From: CBDFKV01 sp965249035
Lineage (GTDB): Bacteria; Pseudomonadota; Gammaproteobacteria; Arenicellales; Poriferihabitantaceae
Assembly: GCA_965249035.1 (NCBI GenBank)
Contig: CBDFKV010000007.1
Span: 1,488,001 to 1,552,000 of the forward strand
Direction: 5' to 3'
Length of the DNA stretch: 64,000 nt
Of the stretch, positions 53,534 through 62,888 are shown one piece after another. The position numbers and the translations under genes were made by a program. Under the pieces are notes generated by a model. That model did no database searches. It was not told where the DNA came from and worked only from the letters and a program-made list of their open reading frames with translations. Positions within the stretch are counted from its first letter, which is position 1. The number at the start of each line of letters is the position of its first letter.

Positions 53534-54979
53534 TCAAATAGCGCCTTCTGTTTCCAGCTTAGAGGTCACCTCCTTAACCGATTGATGCACAATAGCCGCA
53601 ATCTCTTCCATTTCCTGCCTAGTGGTAATCAAAGGCGGCGCAAAGCCAAGAATATCGCCATGGGGCATGGCCCGCGCTATCAGCCCGTTTTTTAGGCAAG
53701 CGGCTGATATCTGCGCGCCTACTTTTAGGCTCGGGTCGAATCGTTGTTTATTTTCTGGGTCTGCCACAAACTCAATCGCTGCCAACATACCAACGCCACG
53801 CACTTCGGCAATGATCGCCTCGCCTTCAACCGCACCAGCCAGACATTTTTTTAAATACGCGCCATTATCGGCCACATGCTGAGCAATATTCTCCCGCTCT
53901 ATAATATCTAGATTGGCATTCGCCGCCGCCACCGAAATAGGATGCCCGGAATAGGTGTAACCGTGAGAAAAAGCCCCAATTTTATCGGAGTTCGCTGATA
54001 GCGCCTCAGCCACGCGTGAACCAACGATCACGGCAGATAGTGGCGCGTAAGCTGAGGTCAAGCCTTTGGCCACCGTAATCAAATCGGGTTTCATCGCATA
54101 AACTTCTGAGCCAAAATCAGCGCCTATTCGACCAAAAGCGGTAATCACTTCATCGGCAATAAGCAGGACATCGTATTTTTTCAACACTTGCTGAATCGCA
54201 TCCCAATAGCCTTCAGGAGGGGGAATAATGCCCCCAGTCCCCAGCACCGGCTCACCGATCAAGGCGCCAACCGTCTCGGGGCCTTCTTTCAGAATCAGCG
54301 CTTCTAGTTCTTCTGAACGGCGTTTTGAAAAGTCTAATTCTGACTCTCCCGGCTCGCAGCCCCAATAATAATGCGGCACGCCCGTGTGTAAAATATTACC
54401 GACCGGCAAGTCCATATGATCGTGGTAAAAACTCATGCCGGTCATCGAACCCGAAACCACTGAACAACCATGATAGCCACGATCTCGCGAGATGATCTTT
54501 TTCTTCATCGGCTTGCCAATCAGGTTGTGGTAGTGCCAGACCAATTTAGCCTGCGTTTCGTTGGCATCAGAGCCAGATAAGCCATAAAACACTTTACGCA
54601 TATCACCTGGCGCCATGCGAACCAAACGATCAGACAAACGCGCTAGCGCTGTGGTCGTATGGGCAGCGTAAGAATGATAATACGCCAGCTTTCGGGCTTG
54701 CTCAGCAATGGCCTCCGCTACTTCGGTGCGCCCATAGCCAATGTTGACACAATACAGGCCTGCAAAACCATCAATCGAGCTGACACCGTTAGCATCGGTA
54801 ATGCGTATCCCTTTACCGGTTTCAACGATTCTGGGGTCACCCATTTCGTTAGCCTCAAAGGCCCTGACTGGGGTAAATGGATGGAGCGTTGCAGCTCGAT
54901 CCATGGCAGATACGCTAGCAATATCGACCTTATCACTACTGGGAATTGCTAAAGGTTTCACGTTTTTGGATAAGTTCAT
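53534..54979 (-). CDS. Class III PLP aminotransferase, DoeD-like (diaminobutyrate or diamine/omega-amino acid)
   Basis: 481-residue fold-type I aminotransferase. PLP residues include GLSGSDANETQAKLVWHYHN, the Asp of LLIADEVITAFGRIG and the Schiff-base Lys near 305 (ITVAKGLTSAYAPLSAV); YSGHPISVAAANANL follows. The N-terminus with HPFTPV..F.A..MGDPRIV is that of the large omega-aminotransferase group that includes DoeD. It is the first gene of a two-gene unit with the DoeB-like deacylase (97-base gap). A symmetric TGTGGTCCACA lies 48 bases upstream of the start. Confidence 0.85.
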   Translation of the reverse strand: MNLSKNVKPLAIPSSDKVDIASVSAMDRAATLHPFTPVRAFEANEMGDPRIVETGKGIRITDANGVSSIDGFAGLYCVNIGYGRTEVAEAIAEQARKLAYYHSYAAHTTTALARLSDRLVRMAPGDMRKVFYGLSGSDANETQAKLVWHYHNLIGKPMKKKIISRDRGYHGCSVVSGSMTGMSFYHDHMDLPVGNILHTGVPHYYWGCEPGESELDFSKRRSEELEALILKEGPETVGALIGEPVLGTGGIIPPPEGYWDAIQQVLKKYDVLLIADEVITAFGRIGADFGSEVYAMKPDLITVAKGLTSAYAPLSAVIVGSRVAEALSANSDKIGAFSHGYTYSGHPISVAAANANLDIIERENIAQHVADNGAYLKKCLAGAVEGEAIIAEVRGVGMLAAIEFVADPENKQRFDPSLKVGAQISAACLKNGLIARAMPHGDILGFAPPLITTRQEMEEIAAIVHQSVKEVTSKLETEGAI

Positions 54980-55395
54980 ATGGGGTAGCTCGAAAAGTAG
55001 TTTAGTTAAGATTTAAACACATCAAATGTGGTCCACAATTGTATCTTATCGCACACTGCGCACCCTTTCAGCCTAATCCAACCCTCCTAACATTCAATAA
55101 TTAGTCTGAATGCTCTCCAGTCAACTCCAACTTCTTGACCAATCCATCCAACAGTTCGTACAGCAATACGCGCCACTGCTGTGGTGACAGAGACTGTGTC
55201 TAACCGGAGAATTAATGACTAACAGATAAGCCAGAACGAAATATCTGGCAGGGTCGGCTGGCAACAACTGGCCCTTTCGCCATTTACGCGTTACCATCGC
55301 GCGCCTACTTGCTATTGAAGCGTTTATGCCAATGACTGTACTGGTAAACACTTAATGACCAGCAAGATTTTAATAACCTACCTAGCGACAACACT
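54980..55395. other. Divergent intergenic region with TGTGGTCCACA palindrome
   Basis: 416 bases between the aminotransferase gene and iadA. The perfect short palindrome TGTGGTCCACA at 55027-55037 resembles GntR/FadR-type operators and lies just upstream of the aminotransferase. The remainder is AT-rich without a convincing gene; a weak open frame on the minus strand at 55121-55351 has no recognisable protein features. Confidence 0.5.
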
Positions 55396-56559
55396 GTGCT
55401 TCACCTAATTCGCAACGCCCATATCTATAGCCCACAAGACCTTGGCATGGGCCATTTATTAGTTGCCGCTGGGAAAATCGCATATTTGGGCAAAGACCTG
55501 CCCGACATCAGCCAGCAGCTACTGACATCGGACGTGGACCTTGAGGGTGCACGGCTAATTCCAGGTTTGATCGACGCCCATACACACATCACCGGCGGTG
55601 GCGGCGAAGCCGGCTTTTCAACTCGGGTACCGCCAGTGCCATTGACTCAGTTCACTCTGGCCGGCGTTACCTCAGTCATTGGCCTTTTGGGCACCGATGA
55701 TACGGTGCGCAGCACTTCGTCATTGATTGCGCAAACCTATTCGCTGCGGGAAGAAGGCATGAGTGCCTGGTGTTACACGGGTGGATATCACTGTCCTTTG
55801 ACGACTCTCACCGGCTCAGCCAGAAGCGATATCGTCCATATTGAGTGCGTCATCGGAGTGGGCGAATTGGCCATTAGTGATCATCGCTCTAGCCAACCCA
55901 CTTTCGAAGAAATTATCCGCGTCGCGAGTGATGCGCACGTGGCTGGTTTAATGACGGGCAAGGCTGGCATCGTTCATTTCCATTTGGGTGACGGTGCCCG
56001 CGGGCTTGACTTGATTGAGCGCGCCTTAAGTGAAACCGAGCTACCTGCACGGGTGTTTAACCCCACTCATGTCAACCGCAAAAAAGCGCTATTCGACCAA
56101 GCCTGTGAGTTAAGCAAGCAGGGAGTTAACATCGATTTAACCGCGTTCCCGGTCGAAGACGGCGAAGACGCGTGGTCGGCTGCCAATGGCTGGCTTGAAT
56201 TTATCGAACGCGGCCTAGCCACCGATAAAATAACGATCAGCTCTGATGGCGGCGGCTGTTTTCCAGTATTTGATGATCAGGGCACTATTGCTGGGCTAGA
56301 TTACGGGAAGTCCATGGCGCTTTCTGACACGCTTCAGGAACTACTCAGGCGGGGCATACCACTAGAACAAGCCTTGTTAGCAATGACCAGCAATCAAGCG
56401 GACCTGCTCAGGCTTAAATCTAAAGGCCGGATTGCAGCCCATGCCGATGCAGATTTGGTGGTTCTCGACGAAAACCACCGTGCACGGGATGTTATGATTA
56501 ATGGCGTCTGGCACATAAGCAATAACAAACCCATCGTAAAAGGTTGCTTCGAAGATTGA
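55396..56559 (+). CDS. iadA: Isoaspartyl dipeptidase (beta-aspartyl dipeptidase)
   Basis: Amidohydrolase that splits beta-Asp-X dipeptides, including the beta-Asp-Arg units released from cyanophycin. It uses a GTG start (55396). The metal His pair is His 62 and His 64 in LIDAHTHITGGGG, followed by AISDHRSSQPTFEE, KAGIVHFHLGDG, NPTHVNRKKALF and the catalytic Asp in TISSDGGGCFPVF. At the position of the carboxylated Lys of the E. coli enzyme (GVKCAISDH) this protein has Glu 157 (GVGELAISDH), a variant that can bridge two zinc ions directly. It is first in the cluster with cphB and cphA. Confidence 0.92.
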   Translation: MLHLIRNAHIYSPQDLGMGHLLVAAGKIAYLGKDLPDISQQLLTSDVDLEGARLIPGLIDAHTHITGGGGEAGFSTRVPPVPLTQFTLAGVTSVIGLLGTDDTVRSTSSLIAQTYSLREEGMSAWCYTGGYHCPLTTLTGSARSDIVHIECVIGVGELAISDHRSSQPTFEEIIRVASDAHVAGLMTGKAGIVHFHLGDGARGLDLIERALSETELPARVFNPTHVNRKKALFDQACELSKQGVNIDLTAFPVEDGEDAWSAANGWLEFIERGLATDKITISSDGGGCFPVFDDQGTIAGLDYGKSMALSDTLQELLRRGIPLEQALLAMTSNQADLLRLKSKGRIAAHADADLVVLDENHRARDVMINGVWHISNNKPIVKGCFED

Positions 56560-56653
56560 GCCTGCAAGTCCAGCCTGCTGGAGTGCTTTGACATACGGCC
56601 AAATCCAGGCTTCTCGTTCCAAAAAACCGATCGATTACTCCCTAATTTTCATC

Positions 56654-57493
56654 ATGCCTTCTAATCCAAATTCCTCATCCCGTCGCGGCTATATCATCCC
56701 TATCGGCGGGGCGATCGATAAAACCCGTAAAGTGGACATCTTGCACCGCTTCTTCGAACTCTGCGGAGGTGAAAAATCGAAAATACTGGTAATCCCAACG
56801 GCATCAGAACTGCCGACTACTGGCCCGGAGTACGTGGAATTATTTGAAACAATGGGGGGTAAATCGCAGTTTATTCCGGTCGACGAGCGCGAAGATTGCT
56901 TTGAGGAACGTATTCAAACCAAACTAAAAACCGCCACCGGGATTTTCATCACCGGCGGTAATCAATTGCGCCTGTCTACCATCCTCGGCGGAACACCCGT
57001 TGCTAAGCTGATCCGTAGCCTCAATGCTGAAGGCGTGCACGTTGCCGGCACATCAGCCGGCGCCGCTATTATGGCCGAGCACATGATCGCTGGTGGTCGC
57101 AACGGGCCAACTCCACGTGAAGATGGTGTCACCATGGCGCCAGGATTGGGTTTAACCAATAAATTAATTATTGACCAACACTTTCGGCAACGTGATCGGA
57201 TCGGTCGCTTGATGGCCGCCTTATCCTATAACCCCTTTATTTCCGGCATCGGCATCGATGAAAACACAGCAGCCTTTATCAACCCCGAAGGGGTTTTCGA
57301 GGTCGTTGGTTCTGGTGCGATCACGGTGCTAGACCCCGAAGAATTAAGCCACTCATCAATGGCAACCGCCAGTCGCCGAGATCCGATTTGCCTAGTAGGT
57401 ATGAAATTGCATATCCTAACACCGGGTGCTAACTATAATATTCATACCAGAGAAATAAGCTTTAGCCCCCAAGCACGCCCAAACGCTAGCTAA
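56654..57493 (+). CDS. cphB: Cyanophycinase
   Basis: Serine-type exopeptidase that degrades cyanophycin to beta-Asp-Arg dipeptides. I placed the start at 56654 (MPSNPNSSSRRGY), giving 279 residues; an in-frame ATG 66 bases upstream is less likely. GYIIPIGGAIDK, VIPTASELP, FITGGNQLRL and the nucleophile elbow GTSAGA with Ser 134 are diagnostic of CphB, as is DQHFRQRDRIGRLM. No signal peptide, so it acts on intracellular granules. It lies between iadA and cphA. Confidence 0.95.
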   Translation: MPSNPNSSSRRGYIIPIGGAIDKTRKVDILHRFFELCGGEKSKILVIPTASELPTTGPEYVELFETMGGKSQFIPVDEREDCFEERIQTKLKTATGIFITGGNQLRLSTILGGTPVAKLIRSLNAEGVHVAGTSAGAAIMAEHMIAGGRNGPTPREDGVTMAPGLGLTNKLIIDQHFRQRDRIGRLMAALSYNPFISGIGIDENTAAFINPEGVFEVVGSGAITVLDPEELSHSSMATASRRDPICLVGMKLHILTPGANYNIHTREISFSPQARPNAS

Positions 57494-57534
57494 GCACAAC
57501 ACCGAAACTAGAAACAACCAGAGGAGAGCGCCAC

Positions 57535-60345
57535 ATGAAGATTTTAACCACCAACGTATACGTTGGACCCAACCAATATGCGCATTTTCCGGTCATTCGC
57601 CACCAGATTGACCTTGGCATTCTGGAACAATGGCCATCGGTGAAGTTGGGCACAGAATTCATCAATGGGCTATTGGAAGCGCTACCGGGTCTACAAGAGC
57701 ACGGCTGCTCGTATGGCGTACATGGCGGCTTTGTGCGCCGATTACGCGAAGACGAAGGCACCTGGTTTGGACACATATGGGAACACGTCATGATAGAGCT
57801 GCAAAACCTCGCTGGCTCTGACGTGACTTTTGGCAAGACTCGCTCAATGGATGATCAGGAAGGCTGTTACAACGTCGTCTTTCAGTATAAGCAACGCGAC
57901 GTTGGCTTAGGCGCCTCACGGATCGGCCAGCAATTGCTATTCAGCCTCTTGCCTGAATCGCTTAAGGCAGAATTGGGCGACGAGATAGATGCGGATTTTG
58001 ATTTTGAAGAAGAACAAACTGATTTTATTCGCTTTGCGCAGCGCAAAGAATTGGGACCAAGCACACGCTCATTAGTTGCCGCCGCAGAGGAACGCAACAT
58101 CCCCTGGTTACGACTTAACGAATATTCGCTGGTTCAATTTGGCCACGGCAAATATCAGCAGCGCATTCAAGCCACGATCACCAGCAAAACACCACACATC
58201 GCAGTTGAAATTTCTTGCGACAAGGAAGATACCAGCAGCTTGCTTAATGACCTTGGCCTGCCGGTACCACTGCAGCAAATCGCTCATTCCCCCGAGCGCG
58301 CAGTACGCTTGGCACGATCAATCGGCTATCCCGTAGTCACCAAGCCATTGGACGGCAATCATGGGCGCGGGGTTTCGATCGACCTCAACAGTGACAGCGA
58401 AGTCGAAGCGGGTTTTACCGCCGCGCAAGCCAGTAGTCGAGGCCGTGCTGTGATTGTTGAATCGTTTATCACCGGTCTTGATCATCGCATGTTGGTAGTC
58501 AATGGCGAGCTGGTAGCCGTGGCAAAACGCGAACCTGGGCACGTCGTCGGCGATGGTAAGCACACCATCACTGAGCTGGTTGATATTGTCAATGACGACT
58601 CGCGCCGCGGCGTCGGACATGAAAAAGTGCTCACCCAGTTGGAACTCGACAGACAAGCCAATCGGCTACTGCACAATGCTGACTACGATGAGAACACAGT
58701 GCTGGCCGACGGTGAAAAATTCTACCTGCGCTCGACCGCCAACCTATCTACCGGTGGCACCGCAGCAGACGTGACTGATATCGTCCACCCGGATAATAAA
58801 GACATGGCTGAACGAGCGGTCAAAGCGGTTGGGCTAGACGTCGGCGGGGTCGATTTCCTAACTGACGACATCAGTATGTCGTATAAAGAAATTGGTGGCG
58901 GCATCGTTGAAGTCAATGCGGCTCCCGGCTTTCGTATGCACGTTGCACCCTCGGAGGGTGAGCCACGCGACGTTGCGGGAAAAGTGATCGATATGCTATT
59001 CCCGGCAGACACTTCCAGCAAAATACCGATCGCCGCAATTACCGGCACCAACGGTAAAACCACCACTTCACGGATGTTATCCCACATTCTAAAAGTCAGC
59101 GGGCACACGGTCGGAACCACTTCGACCGATGGCGTCTATATCGATGGTCACTTGACCGTAAAAGGCGACATGACGGGTCCGAAAGCTGCGAGCATCGTCT
59201 TGCGCGACCCCTCAGTCGACTGTGCGGTCATGGAAACGGCTCGCGGTGGTATCTTACGCGCCGGCTTGGGCTATGATTCTTGCGATGTTGCGGCTTGCCT
59301 CAATATTTCTGCCGATCACCTTGGCTTGAAAGGCATTGATACGCTCGAGCAATTGGCCGAGATCAAACGGGTTGTGGTCGAAATCGCCGAAGATACCGTC
59401 GTGCTTAATGCCGACGATGAATACTGCCTGGCGATGGCGGACTATACCAAAGCCACCAACCTCAGCTATGTGACCACCAATTCTGCGCATCCGTTGGTAC
59501 GCGAACACATCCGCGCGGGTGGTCGAGCGGCGGTGCTGGAGCAAGGCATGAATGGTGACATGATCACCATCTACAACAATGGCACCCATATTCCGCTACT
59601 CTGGACGCATTTGATCCCGGCGACGTTGGAGGGCAAAGCCATCCACAACGTGCAAAATGCGATGTTCGCCGCCTGCATGGCTTACAGCATGGGCAAATCG
59701 CTGGAAGACATTCGACATGGCTTGCGCACCTTTAACACCGACTATTTTCAGGCACCGGGCCGAATGAACATTTATGACGAGCACGCCTTTAAAGTAATCC
59801 TCGACTATGGCCATAATCCGGCAGCAGTAAAATCGATGTGTGAAACGGTGGATCGATTTGAGGTCGATGGCAAGAAAATCTGCGTGCTGGCGTCACCGGG
59901 TGATCGTCGCGATGAAGATATCGTCGAAATCGCCCGAGTTGCTGCGGGCCACTTCGACCATTATATTTGCCGAGCGGATGACCACCGCCGCGGCCGCGAC
60001 AGCCGCGAAGTCCCGTTGATGCTGCATAAATCGCTGGTCGACAGTGGTGTCGATGAGGCCCAGATTGAGATTATTGAAGATGAGGTCATGGCGACCGAAG
60101 CGGCGTTGAACCTGGCGGCGCCTGGCGACTTAGTGCTTATTTTTGGTGATGAAATCTCGCGCTGCTGGAAGCAAATCATTCATTTTGACGCAGGACACGC
60201 TGATCGCAGCACAACAGCTGAGTCCACACCCAGCGGTGGTTATATTACGCCCGACCCTGAAGCCTTCACGATTGAAGATGGGCAACGCTTAATAAAAGAC
60301 GAGCGCGGGGTGCGATTGGCTAAAGTCGAAGAGCCATCCGACTGA
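57535..60345 (+). CDS. cphA: Cyanophycin synthetase CphA
   Basis: Builds cyanophycin, poly-Asp with Arg side chains, from Asp, Arg and ATP. The N-terminal domain covers about 1-175 (VYVGPNQYAHFP...). The ATP-grasp domain that adds Asp covers about 215-480, with KPLDGNHGRGVSIDL at about 270 and GGIVEVNAAPGFRMH near 462. The Mur-ligase domain that adds Arg begins with ITGTNGKTTTSR at about 502, followed by ETARGGILRAGLGYD, HNVQNAMFAACMAY and DYGHNPAAV. The 936-residue length is slightly above the usual roughly 870-900, owing to an acidic/polar C-terminal tail. RBS GAGGAG precedes the ATG. The start of the next gene overlaps its stop codon by one base. Confidence 0.97.
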   Translation: MKILTTNVYVGPNQYAHFPVIRHQIDLGILEQWPSVKLGTEFINGLLEALPGLQEHGCSYGVHGGFVRRLREDEGTWFGHIWEHVMIELQNLAGSDVTFGKTRSMDDQEGCYNVVFQYKQRDVGLGASRIGQQLLFSLLPESLKAELGDEIDADFDFEEEQTDFIRFAQRKELGPSTRSLVAAAEERNIPWLRLNEYSLVQFGHGKYQQRIQATITSKTPHIAVEISCDKEDTSSLLNDLGLPVPLQQIAHSPERAVRLARSIGYPVVTKPLDGNHGRGVSIDLNSDSEVEAGFTAAQASSRGRAVIVESFITGLDHRMLVVNGELVAVAKREPGHVVGDGKHTITELVDIVNDDSRRGVGHEKVLTQLELDRQANRLLHNADYDENTVLADGEKFYLRSTANLSTGGTAADVTDIVHPDNKDMAERAVKAVGLDVGGVDFLTDDISMSYKEIGGGIVEVNAAPGFRMHVAPSEGEPRDVAGKVIDMLFPADTSSKIPIAAITGTNGKTTTSRMLSHILKVSGHTVGTTSTDGVYIDGHLTVKGDMTGPKAASIVLRDPSVDCAVMETARGGILRAGLGYDSCDVAACLNISADHLGLKGIDTLEQLAEIKRVVVEIAEDTVVLNADDEYCLAMADYTKATNLSYVTTNSAHPLVREHIRAGGRAAVLEQGMNGDMITIYNNGTHIPLLWTHLIPATLEGKAIHNVQNAMFAACMAYSMGKSLEDIRHGLRTFNTDYFQAPGRMNIYDEHAFKVILDYGHNPAAVKSMCETVDRFEVDGKKICVLASPGDRRDEDIVEIARVAAGHFDHYICRADDHRRGRDSREVPLMLHKSLVDSGVDEAQIEIIEDEVMATEAALNLAAPGDLVLIFGDEISRCWKQIIHFDAGHADRSTTAESTPSGGYITPDPEAFTIEDGQRLIKDERGVRLAKVEEPSD

Positions 60346-62075
60346 TGGCACAATTGTCACTGGTCGACAGCCGACGACTGACTGGCCCCAACCTTTTCTC
60401 GGCACTGCCCGGCGCTGTTATTGATGTCGTCTTCGACAATGAAAATGACGCCAGTAATCCGGCATTGTTGGATATCGAGAATATCTGGCTGAGTCATGCA
60501 CGCGAGTTATTGCAGCAATTGGCTTGGGCAGAGCAAGCTACCTTCAACCGTATTTATCGCGATGGTGTCAGTTTGGGAATCACCGCGCCGATTGATGCAC
60601 TCTATAGCGCGACTGAAGTCTGTGAAGCAGCCTGGCAGCTTAGCAAAGCTGAGCTATCCGGCCAGCCACTGCCAGATATTCCCGCAATTGCAGCAAACCT
60701 TAGCAAAGAGATCGCACAAGAATCGAATCCAGCATTGGTCGCGCTACAGGCACAAGCCCAACAGCATGGAGTTGCCTTTTTGTGTGATGACGATGTGGTG
60801 TCGCTTGGCTATGGGCCTAACTGTCAACAATGGCCGGTTGATCAAATCCCAAAAAGCGGCATTGACTGGGGCAAATTGTCTTCTATTCCGCTGGCCCTAA
60901 TCACCGGCACCAACGGCAAATCAACCTCAGTACGGCTGACCGCAGCCATTATGCACGCAGCAGGCTTGCAAGCTGGGGTCACCTCAACTGATTACATTAG
61001 GGTGGGAGAAGACATCATTGAACACGGTGATTTTTCGGGGCCGGGCGGTGCCAGAACACTATTGCGCGACCCTCGTACCGAAATCGCTGTGCTGGAAGTT
61101 GCACGCGGTGGCATTTTACGCCGTGGGCTGGGCGTATTTCACGCCGATGCGGCTTTGATCACCAACGTTGCAGCCGACCATTTAGGCGACTACGGCATCA
61201 ACAGTGTGCCGGAGCTGATTGAAGCAAAATTTGTCGTCCGGCGCGCGCTGTCCGCCACTGCACCACTCATTCTAAATGCTGACGATAAAGGTGTGGTTCA
61301 ATACTCCGAACGCCTCTCACAGCCCATTATCTGGTTTAGCGAACACGCCGACAACCCCGTGATCGCAAAACACATACAGGCCGGTGGGAGCGCCATCACA
61401 CTAGAGAATAATACGATTACACGGATTGATTCCAAGGAAAGCTCCAGCTTAAACAAAACAGCGGTGGTAGATATCAATGCCATCCCCATTACGATCAAGG
61501 GCGCGGCGCGGCACAACGTCCAAAATGCCTTGGGCGTCACTGGTCTGTGCTGGGCTTTGGGCGTTTCTGATCAAGCGATCGCAACGGGGTTGCAAACCTT
61601 TAGCGGCTCTACCCAAGAAAACCCAGGTCGCGGCAATTACTTTGAAGCCCACGGGGCCAAGATTCTGGTCGACTACGCCCACAACGAACATGGCATGAAC
61701 GCAATCACCACGCTGATGGCGAATATCCCTGCAAAACGGCGCTTAGTGATGATGGGCCAAGCAGGCGATCGCAGCAATGCATTGATCGCGGATTTAGTGC
61801 GCTCAGCGATGCAAGCCAAACCCAACAAAGTTATCGCCTATGAAGTTCCAGGCTATGAGCGTGGTCGACAACCCGGGGAAACGCCCAAAGTGATCGCCGA
61901 TGCGTTTGTTGCCAACGGCTTTGATAAAGCCAACATCACGCTGCAAGATAATCCACTCGACGGCGTACGCACAGCACTGGAATGGGCACAAGAAGGTGAT
62001 TTATTGTTGTTAATAATTCTCACCTCACGCGATGAAGCTTTGGCACTGGTGCAGGAGTTTGTTTCGTCGGCCTAG
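60345..62075 (+). CDS. CphA-like protein lacking the ATP-grasp domain (N domain plus Mur-ligase domain)
   Basis: 576 residues, translationally coupled to cphA. The first about 165 residues align by eye with the CphA N-terminus (LTGPNLFSALPGAVIDV) and with the segment that leads into the CphA ATP-grasp domain: LVALQAQAQQHGVAFL...VVSLGYGPNCQQW here versus LVAAAEERNIPWLRL...SLVQFGHGKYQQR in CphA. The roughly 280-residue ATP-grasp part is then missing. A Mur-ligase domain follows directly, with intact ITGTNGKSTSVR (186-197), EVARGGILRRGLG, HNVQNALGVTG and DYAHNEHGMNAI. It looks catalytically competent for one amide-ligation step. It may be a partner or modifier of CphA; its reaction is unknown to me. 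Confidence 0.8.
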   Translation: MAQLSLVDSRRLTGPNLFSALPGAVIDVVFDNENDASNPALLDIENIWLSHARELLQQLAWAEQATFNRIYRDGVSLGITAPIDALYSATEVCEAAWQLSKAELSGQPLPDIPAIAANLSKEIAQESNPALVALQAQAQQHGVAFLCDDDVVSLGYGPNCQQWPVDQIPKSGIDWGKLSSIPLALITGTNGKSTSVRLTAAIMHAAGLQAGVTSTDYIRVGEDIIEHGDFSGPGGARTLLRDPRTEIAVLEVARGGILRRGLGVFHADAALITNVAADHLGDYGINSVPELIEAKFVVRRALSATAPLILNADDKGVVQYSERLSQPIIWFSEHADNPVIAKHIQAGGSAITLENNTITRIDSKESSSLNKTAVVDINAIPITIKGAARHNVQNALGVTGLCWALGVSDQAIATGLQTFSGSTQENPGRGNYFEAHGAKILVDYAHNEHGMNAITTLMANIPAKRRLVMMGQAGDRSNALIADLVRSAMQAKPNKVIAYEVPGYERGRQPGETPKVIADAFVANGFDKANITLQDNPLDGVRTALEWAQEGDLLLLIILTSRDEALALVQEFVSSA

Positions 62076-62246
62076 CTAAAGCTAATATCCAACGATGGGT
62101 GTATATTCTTTCCTACCGATCAGTATATTATTGATAATCCAGACTTAGTTAGTCGCATGAGGTAATGGTGACGATGCGATGCCTTGAAGATCGCGCTCAA
62201 ATAATAGTCGGGTTATTGAGTTGTTAGGGCAAAAAAGGAAGTAGAG

Positions 62247-62888
62247 TTGAAAGTTAGAAATATCGGAGCCACTACCCTTCTCATTTGCACTGTAAGTGTG
62301 GCTAGCTGTGTCTCTCACTCGACATACCCTGAATGGGCTAGTATACGTACAGATAATACCGAGAATTGCATATCAGCTCTTACTGGAACATACGAAGATT
62401 TTGGAGAAAACTGGTCGGATTGGAAACTATGTAATAAGACTCCTTCTGGAGTGGCGCCATCGTGTTCACTGTCTACTCTATTATTGGATCGACCGCGCAA
62501 CGCACTTTATCCATCCAGAAAACGAAATAATTTAAGTCCTATTGGAACCATTGTAAAGATAAGTTCAGTAGATACTGACTCAGTGGAGATCTACGTTTCT
62601 CGTTCAGGCAGTACCGACACTAGTGCATTACTATCCTTGCGATCGCCGGAACTAAGATGCGAAAATGGATTTCTTGAATTAAGATATTCTAATGAGATTG
62701 AAGGGCCAAATGATGGTTTGCCGGCGATAGCAGCAACGAATTTTAGCGTTAAATTCGCGAAAGCCGATGACGGCTCACTCGTATCACAAACGAATCAAAC
62801 TGTGTGGGGTGTTGCAGTTATTGTTCCGATGGTCACAAACAGGAAGGAGTGGTTTCGTTGGATTCCTATTCATTCGAAATCACCCTGA
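62247..62888 (+). CDS. Small lipoprotein of unknown function
   Basis: 213 residues starting at TTG (62247), with RBS AAGGAAG just upstream. A signal segment NIGATTLLICTVSVASC ends in a lipobox-like VASC, so Cys 21 is probably lipidated and the protein membrane-attached outside the cytoplasm. Three or four further Cys residues (in ENCISAL, KLCNK, PSCSLS, LRCEN) could form disulfides. I recognise no domain. It is AT-rich compared with the cph genes and belongs to the accessory right end. Confidence 0.6.
   Translation: MKVRNIGATTLLICTVSVASCVSHSTYPEWASIRTDNTENCISALTGTYEDFGENWSDWKLCNKTPSGVAPSCSLSTLLLDRPRNALYPSRKRNNLSPIGTIVKISSVDTDSVEIYVSRSGSTDTSALLSLRSPELRCENGFLELRYSNEIEGPNDGLPAIAATNFSVKFAKADDGSLVSQTNQTVWGVAVIVPMVTNRKEWFRWIPIHSKSP

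Noticed and set aside
55121..55351. Open frame of 76 codons on the minus strand between the aminotransferase and iadA
   Set aside because: No ribosome binding site, no recognisable motif, and Cys/Ser/Arg-rich composition typical of chance frames.
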